From the NCBI RefSeq assembly GCF_013041615.1, contig NZ_JABEPQ010000002.1, forward strand, positions 124,001 through 188,000: a DNA stretch of 64,000 nucleotides, in the 5' to 3' direction. Position 1 is the first letter of the stretch; the number at the start of each line of letters is the position of its first letter. This stretch comes from Knoellia koreensis (GTDB lineage: Bacteria; Actinomycetota; Actinomycetes; Actinomycetales; Dermatophilaceae). The notes below the pieces were generated by a model. It did not search any database and was not told the origin of the DNA. It saw only the letters and a list, made by a program, of their open reading frames with translations. The position numbers and the translations under genes are program-made. This document shows positions 20,175 through 26,875 of this stretch, piece by piece.

Positions 20175-21700
20175 CGCCGCGCCTTCGGTGGCTTTGCCGG
20201 GCCGCTGAGGACCTCCGCCCTCAGGTCCGGCGCCCAGCCGCCGCCGACGCGAGTCTCCGGGTCGAACGGGTGAACCGGGCGCCGAATCTCCTTGTGTCCC
20301 AACCGCTCAAGGTCCTGGTCGACGCCGCCGGGCGTCAGCGCCAACGTCCACCCGCGGGCGAGGTCGTGCAGCGTCGGCTCGAGGTAGCCGATCTTCGTGA
20401 CGACGATGTCGGCACCCCCCGGGTCGAGCCCGATGGCGGTGAAGTCGGCGACGTCGTGGAAGGCCTTGCGGTGCTCGGTGACGACGGCGTGCAGACCGCC
20501 GACCCGGATGACGGCGATGCCACCCGCGTCGGGATCACCCTCGTGCAGCGAGTGGAGTATGCCGCGCAGTCGCGCCGGCGGGGCGGGTGACGGTGTCGTC
20601 CGCGCACCAACCTCGATCTCGACGAAGTCGCCGATCTCCCTGTGCCGCAATGCCTCCAGGGCCTCGGCATCGAACACCGACGCAACGAGGGTGGTGGGCG
20701 AGTCATCGGCGGTGAGGTCCGGTCGCTCCAGCAGCCGCGCGAGCGTCCAGGTGACGTCGCCGGTTCCCCCAGCACCGGGGTTGTCGCCGGAGTCGGAGAT
20801 GACGTGGGGCCGGGTGCGGCCGGCCAGGGCGCGGTCGACCGCCTCGTCGAGGGTCGCGGTCGGGCCGACGAACTCGAAGTCGTCCCGTACCCGCCACAGC
20901 TCGCGTGCGAGCTCCTCCGCCCCTCTCGCACAGGCCTGGGGGTCGGTTCCCTGCACCACCACGGTGGCGTGGCAGCGTGGCTCGTCGGCCCACGCGTAGC
21001 CCACCCAGATCGCCGCGTCGACGACGCCGTCGCGGCTGGCGACCTCGGGCAAGCGAGCGTAGAGACTCCGGGCCGGCTCGACGCGGGTACTGGTCTTCTC
21101 CCCCGGCAGCAGGATCGGCACGGCCACGCGCGCACGGACCGGGTCGGCCCCCGAGAGCAGTACGTCCACCAGGTTGCGACCGGCGCGGTCTCGGGTCTCG
21201 TCGGCGTCCTCGTGCGGAGCCATGCGAAAACAGGTGAGCAGGTCGACCTGCTCGGCCAGCTCGCGGGAGACGTTGCCGTGCAGGTCCATCGCGGCCGAGA
21301 TCATCACGCCCGGTCCGACCACCTCCCGAACCGCCCGCACGAGGTCGGCCTCCGCATCCCGCAGGCCGTCCACCGACATGGCCCCGTGGATGTCGAGCAG
21401 GATGCCGTCGAGCGGTCCGTACGCCAGCGCCGCCCGCAGCCCGGAGCAGATCCGCGCCCGGTGGTCGGCATAGGTGTCGGCCAGCACGGCCCCGCCCGGG
21501 ATCGACCGCGCGAAGTGCACCCCCACCCACTCGACCTCCGGCGCGGTCTCGCGCGTCACGGCATACCGGTCGAGGAGCTCCTGTCCGGCAAGGACCCGGA
21601 AGTCGCGCGCCCCCGCGCGGTGCGGCGAGAAGGTCGAGGACTCGATCCACATGCCGGCCACGGCGATCCGCAAGCGGCGGTCGGCATCGGTCGGCGGCAC
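20171..21700 (-). CDS. M81 family metallopeptidase (MlrC/microcystinase C-like)
   Basis: 509 residues covering the DUF1485/M81 domain and the MlrC C-terminal domain. Features are ESSTFSPHR near the start, ILLDIHGAMSVDG, AAMDLHGNVS and HEDADETRDR (candidate metal ligands), then SDSGDNPGAGGTGD. Relatives include microcystinase C and uncharacterised zinc hydrolases, so the real substrate is unknown. I start at the GTG at 21700: TAGGTT (21708-21713) ends 7 nt before it and the family starts shortly before RIAVAGMW. Upstream open frame is not conserved. It is coupled to cutC. Confidence 0.87.
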   Translation of the reverse strand: MPPTDADRRLRIAVAGMWIESSTFSPHRAGARDFRVLAGQELLDRYAVTRETAPEVEWVGVHFARSIPGGAVLADTYADHRARICSGLRAALAYGPLDGILLDIHGAMSVDGLRDAEADLVRAVREVVGPGVMISAAMDLHGNVSRELAEQVDLLTCFRMAPHEDADETRDRAGRNLVDVLLSGADPVRARVAVPILLPGEKTSTRVEPARSLYARLPEVASRDGVVDAAIWVGYAWADEPRCHATVVVQGTDPQACARGAEELARELWRVRDDFEFVGPTATLDEAVDRALAGRTRPHVISDSGDNPGAGGTGDVTWTLARLLERPDLTADDSPTTLVASVFDAEALEALRHREIGDFVEIEVGARTTPSPAPPARLRGILHSLHEGDPDAGGIAVIRVGGLHAVVTEHRKAFHDVADFTAIGLDPGGADIVVTKIGYLEPTLHDLARGWTLALTPGGVDQDLERLGHKEIRRPVHPFDPETRVGGGWAPDLRAEVLSGPAKPPKARR

Positions 21701-21787
21701 GGCGCCCAACCTATCGGTGCGTCCGCTCCGCGAGACGGGGACCGCTGCCCGTGGACGCAGCCGCGTCGCCCGTGCTGCACTTGTCCC

Positions 21788-21871
21788 ATGTCTTCGTCCA
21801 CCGCACGGCTCTGCGCGCTCATGGGTTCCATGTGCCGCTGCACCATGCGGTGTTGCTGCCACTGCGCCTGA
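21788..21871 (+). CDS. Cysteine-rich leader ORF 1 (putative attenuator peptide)
   Basis: A 27-codon ORF with seven cysteines, ending with the cluster MRCCCHCA and a stop. It lies in the 383-nt gap between the M81 gene and the cysteine dioxygenase. Cys-rich short ORFs upstream of sulfur genes act as cysteine-responsive attenuators in mycobacteria, and this context (cysteine catabolism downstream) fits. The Cys codons TGTTGCTGC can pair with GCAGCAG just after the stop, and a stem-loop follows at 21890-21914. No ribosome-binding site is seen, so it would have to be leaderless, and no good -10 box is evident. Confidence 0.5.
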   Translation: MSSSTARLCALMGSMCRCTMRCCCHCA

Positions 21872-21889
21872 CCAGCCCGCAGCAGCCAC

Positions 21890-21914
21890 GTCCTCCCCCA
21901 CCGGGGTCGAGGAC
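21890..21914 (+). promoter_or_regulatory. Stem-loop between the two leader ORFs
   Basis: GTCCTC (21890-21895) pairs with GAGGAC (21909-21914), and CCCC with GGGG inside, giving a strong compound hairpin 18 nt after leader ORF 1. It may be an attenuator terminator or a translation-control structure. Confidence 0.45.
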
Positions 21915-21935
21915 CCAGACCCGGAGACGAGACCC

Positions 21936-22133
21936 ATGCCTACACCGGCACCCAGCCACACGGCATACCGCCGCATCCATCTCGACCTGTTCCTCGTGCA
22001 GGGCTCGATGTGTCCCCGAATGTGTTGCGCCGCAATGCATTCGCAGACCACCAGCCATCACCGACCTGCACAGGAGACAACCCATGACCGCCGTCACCAC
22101 CGGCACCCCCGGAGTCAACCGCTTCACCCGTAA
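21936..22133 (+). CDS. Cysteine-containing leader ORF 2 overlapping the cysteine dioxygenase start
   Basis: A 65-codon ORF with a good ribosome-binding site (GGAG, 9 nt before ATG). It contains RRIHLDLFLVQGSMCPRMCC, which resembles the RR-x-H-(V/I/L)-D-L ... SxxC pattern of short actinobacterial leader peptides found upstream of sulfur-metabolism genes. The stop lies 50 nt inside the cysteine dioxygenase gene in another frame, so ribosomes stalling at the Cys codons or terminating past the next start could modulate that gene. The 3' half after the Cys cluster may not matter. Whether it is translated is unknown. Confidence 0.45.
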   Translation: MPTPAPSHTAYRRIHLDLFLVQGSMCPRMCCAAMHSQTTSHHRPAQETTHDRRHHRHPRSQPLHP

Positions 22134-22566
22134 CCAGCTGCTGCGCACCGCGCGGCTTTTCGCCAGCGACCCAGACCTGCACCGACTCGTCGACCTCGAC
22201 TCGAGCGAGCGCACCTGGCACCGCCTCGACGCCACCGACCACCTCGAGATCTGGGTCATCGGCTGGCCCGTCGGGTCACGGACCGGCTGGCACGACCACC
22301 TGCGGTCCGAGGGGGCGTTCCTCACCGTCACCGGCGAGCTGCTCGAGCAGACCTTCTCCGGCGGCGAGGTCCACGACCGGCTCCTCTGGGAGTCGGAGGG
22401 GCGCTCGTTCGGCCCGCGGCACGTCCACAACGTCGCCAACCTCGGCGACCGTCCAGCCCTGTCGGTCCACGTCTACTCCCCCGCGCTGCGCGGAATGACG
22501 CGGTACGCCCTGGTCGACGGGGCCCTGCGCGAGACCAGCGTCGAGCGGGCGGGGGTGCAGTGGTGA
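22084..22566 (+). CDS. Cysteine dioxygenase
   Basis: 160-residue cupin that should use Fe(II) and O2 to oxidise L-cysteine to cysteine sulfinate in the cytoplasm. The metal site is visible as HDH (70-72) within GWHDHLRSEGAF and HVH near 113-115. The position equivalent to the mammalian Cys-Tyr crosslink cannot be confirmed by eye. AGGAG precedes the ATG at 22084. The stop overlaps the rhodanese start (GTGA), so cysteine oxidation and sulfur transfer are co-expressed. Two Cys-containing leader ORFs upstream suggest control by cysteine or charged tRNA-Cys. Confidence 0.88.
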   Translation: MTAVTTGTPGVNRFTRNQLLRTARLFASDPDLHRLVDLDSSERTWHRLDATDHLEIWVIGWPVGSRTGWHDHLRSEGAFLTVTGELLEQTFSGGEVHDRLLWESEGRSFGPRHVHNVANLGDRPALSVHVYSPALRGMTRYALVDGALRETSVERAGVQW

Positions 22567-23033
22567 CCGCCATCGCACCCGCCGCAACCGCACCGGCGAG
22601 CACCCACGACCCGCTCTGGGAGACGCGGCTGTTCAGCGCGCCGCACTACGACGGCATCGACCACCAGCTCGCCGACGCCCGGAGCCGGCTGCGCAGGGTG
22701 AGCGTCCGCGCGGCATACCAGGAGGTCCTGCACCACCGCGCGGTCCTCGTCGACATCCGGCCGGCCGCCCAACGCGCCGCCGAGGGCGAGGTGGCCGCCC
22801 ACCTGGTCCCGCTCGTCGTGGAGCGCAACGTCCTGGAGTGGCGGTTCGACCCGCGCCATGACGCGCGCCTCCCGGTAGCGGGTTTCGACACCCGGGTGCT
22901 CGTGCTGTGCCAGGAGGGCTACACCTCGTCGCTGGCCGCAGATGCCTTGGTGCGCTTGGGAGTTCGTCGGGCCAGCGATGTGGTCGGCGGGTTCCGGGCG
23001 TGGCGCGAGGCGGGGCTCCCCGTCGCGCGCTAG
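22563..23033 (+). CDS. Rhodanese-like sulfurtransferase
   Basis: 156-residue single rhodanese domain. The aspartate motif LVDIRP (about 62-67) and the active-site Cys116 in VLCQEGYTSSLAA are present; the loop is the six-residue CQEGYT type. The enzyme carries persulfide sulfur to an unknown acceptor. GTG 22563 overlaps the cysteine dioxygenase stop by 4 nt; the GTG one codon earlier is equally possible. Pairing with cysteine dioxygenase suggests handling of sulfide or sulfite released during cysteine breakdown. Confidence 0.88.
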   Translation: MTAIAPAATAPASTHDPLWETRLFSAPHYDGIDHQLADARSRLRRVSVRAAYQEVLHHRAVLVDIRPAAQRAAEGEVAAHLVPLVVERNVLEWRFDPRHDARLPVAGFDTRVLVLCQEGYTSSLAADALVRLGVRRASDVVGGFRAWREAGLPVAR

Positions 23034-23057
23034 CGCCACCGGGCCGAGGGCACCGCG

Positions 23058-23378
23058 CTAGAGGTAGAGGCCGGTCTGGCCGTCGCTCACCCGGGCGGCG
23101 GCCACGGCGTGGATGTCGCGCTCACGCAGCACGACGTAGTCCTTGGCCTGCACCTCGACCTCGGCGCGCTCCTCGGGGTCGAACAGGACTCGGTCGTCGA
23201 CCTCGACCTGCCGCACGTTGTGGCCGACCGCCACGACCGTGCCCCACGCCAGCCGGCGCCCGACGCTGGCGGTGGCCGGGATGACGATGCCGCCACCGGA
23301 CCGGCGCTCGCCCTCGCCCTCGAGCGCGACGAGCACCCGGTCGTGCAGCATCCGGACCGGAAGGCGTCCCTCAGCCAC
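23058..23378 (-). CDS. GroES-like (Cpn10) family protein
   Basis: 106 residues with a Cpn10-like core (MLHDRVLVALEGEGERRSGGGIVIPAT ... GTVVAVG), divergent from the normal co-chaperonin and with no groEL nearby. The mobile-loop region has RRSGGGIVIP. The GTG at 23378 overlaps the DUF3618 stop by 8 nt; an ATG nine codons later begins right at MLHDRV and could be the start instead. It is the last gene of the bcp-DUF3618 operon, which hints at a stress-related accessory role. Confidence 0.75.
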   Translation of the reverse strand: MAEGRLPVRMLHDRVLVALEGEGERRSGGGIVIPATASVGRRLAWGTVVAVGHNVRQVEVDDRVLFDPEERAEVEVQAKDYVVLRERDIHAVAAARVSDGQTGLYL

Positions 23379-23685
23379 GTCGGCGGCGCAGCGCCCCGAG
23401 ACCGATCAGTGCGACCGCCGCGGCCGCCAGCGCGGCGACCCGCTCGGTGCGCAGGTCACCCGACGGCGTGCGGGTGGCCTCGGTGAACTTGGTCTTGGCA
23501 CTCTCGACCTCGCGACGCACGATCTCCTTGGGTGCCGTGCGGACGTGCAGCTCGTCGACCGTGCCGGCGAGGCGAGCCCGCGCCGCGTCGATGTCCGCCT
23601 GGAGCTCGGCAACCGACTTGCTCGACTCGGCCCTGGCGGGGGCGCTGCCGTTCTGCTGGGGCTTGGGGGTGGTGGTGTCGCTCAT
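23371..23685 (-). CDS. DUF3618 domain membrane protein
   Basis: 104 residues. After a low-complexity start, the DUF3618 helix VAELQADIDAARARLAGTVDEL is visible (about 25-46), followed by an amphipathic stretch and one C-terminal transmembrane helix (about 84-99) ending RRRRG. The function of the family is unknown; it usually accompanies phage-shock-like or DUF1269/DUF4235 envelope proteins. It lies between bcp (2-nt gap) and the GroES-like gene. Confidence 0.8.
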   Translation of the reverse strand: MSDTTTPKPQQNGSAPARAESSKSVAELQADIDAARARLAGTVDELHVRTAPKEIVRREVESAKTKFTEATRTPSGDLRTERVAALAAAAVALIGLGALRRRRG

Positions 23686-23687
23686 GA

Positions 23688-24167
23688 TCAGTCCTTCCCA
23701 TCCAGGCCGAGGTCGCGCCGCAGCTTGGCGACGTGACCCGTGGCCTTGACGTTGTACCAGGCGTCGGAGACGGTGCCGTCCTCGTCGACGACGACGGTGC
23801 TGCGGATGACGCCCTCGACGGTCTTGCCGTACAGCTTCTTCTCGCCGAAGGCGCCGTACTCGTCCATGACCTTCTTGTCGGGGTCGGACAGCAAGGTGAT
23901 GGACAGGCCGTCCCGGTCGCGGAACTTCGCCAGCTTCTCCGGCTTGTCCGGCGAGATGCCGAGGACCTCGTACCCCTCACCGCGCAGCGTGCCCAGGTTG
24001 TCGCTGAAGTCGCACGCCTGCTTGGTGCAGCCCGGGGTCATCGCGGCGGGGTAGAAGTAGACGATCACCTTGCGCCCGCGCAGGTCGGACAGCGTCACGC
24101 TGCCGCCCTGGTCGTCCGACAGCGTGAAGTCGGGGGCCTTGTCCCCCTTGGTCAGCCGGTCAGCCAC
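23688..24167 (-). CDS. bcp: Thioredoxin-dependent thiol peroxidase (Bcp/PrxQ)
   Basis: 159-residue atypical 2-Cys peroxiredoxin that reduces hydrogen and organic peroxides using thioredoxin. The peroxidatic Cys47 (TPGC) and resolving Cys52 (QACDF) have the Bcp spacing of five. I start at the GTG at 24167, because the sequence V-ADRLTKGDKAPDFTL matches the family start and GAGG-rich sequence lies upstream; the open frame to 24257 is extra. It heads an operon with DUF3618 and a GroES-like gene and is divergent from the metal transporter operon. Confidence 0.93.
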   Translation of the reverse strand: MADRLTKGDKAPDFTLSDDQGGSVTLSDLRGRKVIVYFYPAAMTPGCTKQACDFSDNLGTLRGEGYEVLGISPDKPEKLAKFRDRDGLSITLLSDPDKKVMDEYGAFGEKKLYGKTVEGVIRSTVVVDEDGTVSDAWYNVKATGHVAKLRRDLGLDGKD

Positions 24168-24215
24168 GCTCGCCTCGCTCCTCGCGCCCAGCGTCGGTGA
24201 ACCCTGGGGTAGTTG

Positions 24216-24238
24216 TTGCAATCCATTTGCAATAACGT
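24216..24238 (+). promoter_or_regulatory. Nur-type nickel-responsive operator with adjacent -10 box
   Basis: TTGCAA-TCCAT-TTGCAA (24216-24232) matches exactly the TTGCAA-N5-TTGCAA box reported for Nur, the nickel-sensing Fur-family repressor of Streptomyces. A -10-like TAACGT (24233-24238) abuts it, so bound repressor would block the promoter. The first transporter gene starts 50 nt downstream. Confidence 0.7.
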
Positions 24239-24287
24239 GGGGTCGAGCCCCGATCATTCGACCTCCAACCTATCCCAGGAGCGCCGC

Positions 24288-24977
24288 GTGCACGTCCCCG
24301 ACGGATTCCTCGACGTACCCACCTCCGTGGCGACGGGCGTCGTCGCGGTGGCCGGTGTCGGCTTGGCCCTGCGCGGTGCCCGGCGCGAGCTCGACGACCG
24401 CACGGCGCCTCTCGCCGGGCTCGTCGCGCTGTTCGTCTTCGCCGCGCAGATGCTCAACTTCCCCATCGGCGCGGGCACATCGGGACACCTCCTCGGGGGC
24501 GCGTTGGCCGCCGTGCTGGTCGGGCCGTGGACGGCGACCCTGGCGATCACGGTGGTGCTGCTCGTCCAGGGCACGCTCATGGCCGACGGCGGACTCACCG
24601 CGCTCGGCACCAACATCTCCCTCATGGCCCTCGTCGGCGTCTGGGTCGGCTGGGGCGTGTTCACCCTCGCCCGCCGCCTGCTGCCCAAGCAGCTCTCGTC
24701 GGTGCCCCTCGCAGCCGCCGTTGGCGCCTTCGTGTCCGTGCCGGTCACGGCCGGGACGTTCGCGCTGCTGTTCGCGGTCGGCGGGGCCGTCGACATCCCG
24801 CTCGGCACGCTGGTCGGCGCCATGGTCGGAGTCCACCTGCTCATCGGCATCGGCGAGGCGATCATCACCGCCCTGGCCGTCTCCGCCATCATCGCCACCC
24901 GACCCGACCTCGTGTACGGCGCCAAGCCCCTCGTCACCGCACGCACCCTGACCATCCGTGAGGAGCAGACCGCATGA
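24288..24977 (+). CDS. cbiM: ECF transporter substrate-specificity component CbiM/NikM
   Basis: 229-residue membrane S-component for Co2+/Ni2+ uptake. It begins V(M)HVPDGFLD: the free N-terminus and His2 are metal ligands in this family, so the GTG at 24288 (AGGAG upstream) must be the start, not the ATG at 24213. About seven hydrophobic segments follow, with NFPIGAGTSGHLLGG carrying a further conserved His. The operon order is M, PDGLE, Q, O. The Nur box upstream favours nickel as substrate over cobalt. Confidence 0.93.
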   Translation: MHVPDGFLDVPTSVATGVVAVAGVGLALRGARRELDDRTAPLAGLVALFVFAAQMLNFPIGAGTSGHLLGGALAAVLVGPWTATLAITVVLLVQGTLMADGGLTALGTNISLMALVGVWVGWGVFTLARRLLPKQLSSVPLAAAVGAFVSVPVTAGTFALLFAVGGAVDIPLGTLVGAMVGVHLLIGIGEAIITALAVSAIIATRPDLVYGAKPLVTARTLTIREEQTA

Positions 24978-25333
24978 CCGGGTCCACCGACACCACCGAG
25001 CGCACCGACCCGGCGCCGACCCCGCGCCGACGGGTCTCGACCCGCGCACTCGTGCTCACCGGCATACTCGTCTCGCTCGTCCTGGCGGGCATCGTCTCCT
25101 TCTACGCCTCGTCGAGCCCCGACGGACTCGAGTCAGTGGCCGAGAAACAGGGCTTCGCCACCACGGCCGGGCAGCACGCCACGGACGAATCGCCGTTCGC
25201 CGGCTACGGCGTCGCCGGTATCGAGAACGCGCGCCTCTCCGGGGGCCTCGCCGGCGTCATCGGCGTGCTCGTCGTGGCGGCCGTGGCCTTCCTCCTGTTC
25301 CGTCTGCTGGCACGCCGCAAGAGCCAGGACTGA
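24974..25333 (+). CDS. PDGLE domain protein (NikN/CbiN-like transporter subunit)
   Basis: 119 residues with an N-terminal transmembrane helix (about 25-45), an extracytoplasmic loop containing SSPDGLESVAEK, and a second helix (about 90-112). The PDGLE domain defines the small integral subunit of nickel/cobalt ECF systems, often fused to the M component. Here it is separate and overlaps cbiM by ATGA. It probably helps metal loading of the S-component. Confidence 0.88.
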   Translation: MTGSTDTTERTDPAPTPRRRVSTRALVLTGILVSLVLAGIVSFYASSSPDGLESVAEKQGFATTAGQHATDESPFAGYGVAGIENARLSGGLAGVIGVLVVAAVAFLLFRLLARRKSQD

Positions 25334-25334
25334 C

Positions 25335-26096
25335 GTGGGCGCGGGTCACGGACACGGACTGCACTACCACGGGCACAGCGTCGTCCACCGGCTCCCGGCG
25401 CACGTGAAGCTCGTCGCCATCCTCACGTTCGTCATCGTCGTCGTGGCGACCCCCAACCGGTGGGTCTGGGCCTTTGCCGGGTATGCCGTGCTGGTGCTTG
25501 CCGCTGCGGGCGCCACCAGGGTGCCCGTCGGATACTTCGTGAAGCGAATGGTGGTCGAGGTGCCGTTCGTGGTCTTCGCCCTGCTCATGCCGTTCGTCGC
25601 CAGGGGGCCGCGGGTCGAGGTGGGCCCGTTCTCGGTGTCGGAGCACGGGCTCGTGGGGGCGTTCGGGTTGCTGGCCAAGGCGACGATCGGCGTCGTGGCC
25701 GCGTTGACCCTCGCGACGACGACGGAGCCGCGGGACCTCGTGGCCGGCCTGGAGCGGCTGCGACTGCCGCGGCAGCTGGTGGAGATCATGGGGTTCATGG
25801 TCCGCTACCTCGAGGTCGTCACCGACGACCTGCGCCGCATGAAGGTCGCGCGCGAGTCGCGCGGCTTCACTGCCCGCACCGTGTCGGCGTGGCCCGTGCT
25901 GGCCTCGAGCGCGGGCGCGCTGTTCATCAAGTCCTACGAGCGGGGTGAGCGGGTGCACCTGGCGATGCTGTCGCGCGGCTACCAGGGTCGTATGCCGGTG
26001 ACGCGCCAGCTGCACGCGACGGCCGCCGACTGGCGGTTGGCTTCGCTGCTCCCCGTCACTGCCGCGCTCGTCCTCGCGGCGGGGGTGCTCCTGTGA
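25335..26096 (+). CDS. cbiQ: ECF transporter transmembrane component CbiQ/NikQ
   Basis: 253-residue T-component that couples the S-component to the ATPase. The cytosolic coupling motif ARESRGF (about 172-178) and a second SRGYQGRMP near 218 are the conserved A-R-G type helices. The N-terminus GAGHGHGLHYHGHS holds five His residues, a plausible metal-binding tail seen in some CbiQ proteins. The GTG start lies 1 nt after the PDGLE gene stop. Its own stop overlaps cbiO (GTGA). Confidence 0.92.
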   Translation: MGAGHGHGLHYHGHSVVHRLPAHVKLVAILTFVIVVVATPNRWVWAFAGYAVLVLAAAGATRVPVGYFVKRMVVEVPFVVFALLMPFVARGPRVEVGPFSVSEHGLVGAFGLLAKATIGVVAALTLATTTEPRDLVAGLERLRLPRQLVEIMGFMVRYLEVVTDDLRRMKVARESRGFTARTVSAWPVLASSAGALFIKSYERGERVHLAMLSRGYQGRMPVTRQLHATAADWRLASLLPVTAALVLAAGVLL

Positions 26097-26842
26097 CCAC
26101 ACCGGTACTCGACGTCCGCGGGCTCGCCTACGCCTACCCCGACGGGCACCAGGCGCTCTACGGCGTCAACCTGCACGTCCACCGCGGCGAGCGGGTGGCG
26201 CTGCTCGGCCCCAACGGTGCCGGCAAGACCACGCTCGTGTTGCACCTCAACGGAATCCTGCTCGCCGGGGCAGGCTCGGTGGCCGTGTCAGGGATGCCCG
26301 TGGAGAAGGACAACCTGCTCGAGGTCCGGCGTCGCGTGGGGGTGGTGTTCCAGGACCCTGACGACCAGCTCTTCATGCCGTCGGTACGTCAGGACGTCGA
26401 GTTCGGTCCCGCCAACCTCGGGCTGCGTGGTGCCGAGCTCGACGCGCGGGTGACGCGGGCGCTCGACCAGGTGGGCATGCTCGACTTCATCGACCGGCCC
26501 CCGCACCACCTGTCGTTCGGGCAGCGGCGCCGCGTTGCGGTGGCCACGGTGCTCGCAATGGAGCCCGAGATCCTCGTGCTCGACGAGCCGTCGTCGAACC
26601 TCGACCCGGCGTCCCGGCGCGAGCTGGCCGACATCCTGCGCTCGCTCGACGTCACCGTGCTGATGGTGACGCACGACCTGCCCTACGCGCTGGAGCTGTG
26701 CCCGCGCTCGGTGGTGCTGTCCGACGGCGTGGTGGTGGCCGACGGGTCGACGCGTGACATCCTGACGGATGAGGCGCTCATGAAGGCGCATCGGCTCGAG
26801 CTGCCATTCGGGTTCGACCCGCGCTCGGTGCCGTCGACCTGA
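26093..26842 (+). CDS. cbiO: ECF transporter ATPase CbiO/NikO
   Basis: 249-residue ABC ATPase that powers the metal transporter. It has Walker A GPNGAGKTT (about 40-48), Q-loop VVFQDPDDQLF, signature LSFGQRRR, Walker B ILVLDEPSSNLDP and switch THDLPYA. The -QDPDDQ- Q-loop is typical of ECF ATPases. It closes the four-gene operon started at 24288. The convergent CoA-transferase gene ends 33 nt away with no clear terminator between them. Confidence 0.94.
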   Translation: MTTPVLDVRGLAYAYPDGHQALYGVNLHVHRGERVALLGPNGAGKTTLVLHLNGILLAGAGSVAVSGMPVEKDNLLEVRRRVGVVFQDPDDQLFMPSVRQDVEFGPANLGLRGAELDARVTRALDQVGMLDFIDRPPHHLSFGQRRRVAVATVLAMEPEILVLDEPSSNLDPASRRELADILRSLDVTVLMVTHDLPYALELCPRSVVLSDGVVVADGSTRDILTDEALMKAHRLELPFGFDPRSVPST

Positions 26843-26875
26843 CGGCGGCATCCCGTCTGGTGGGGTCTTCCGGTG

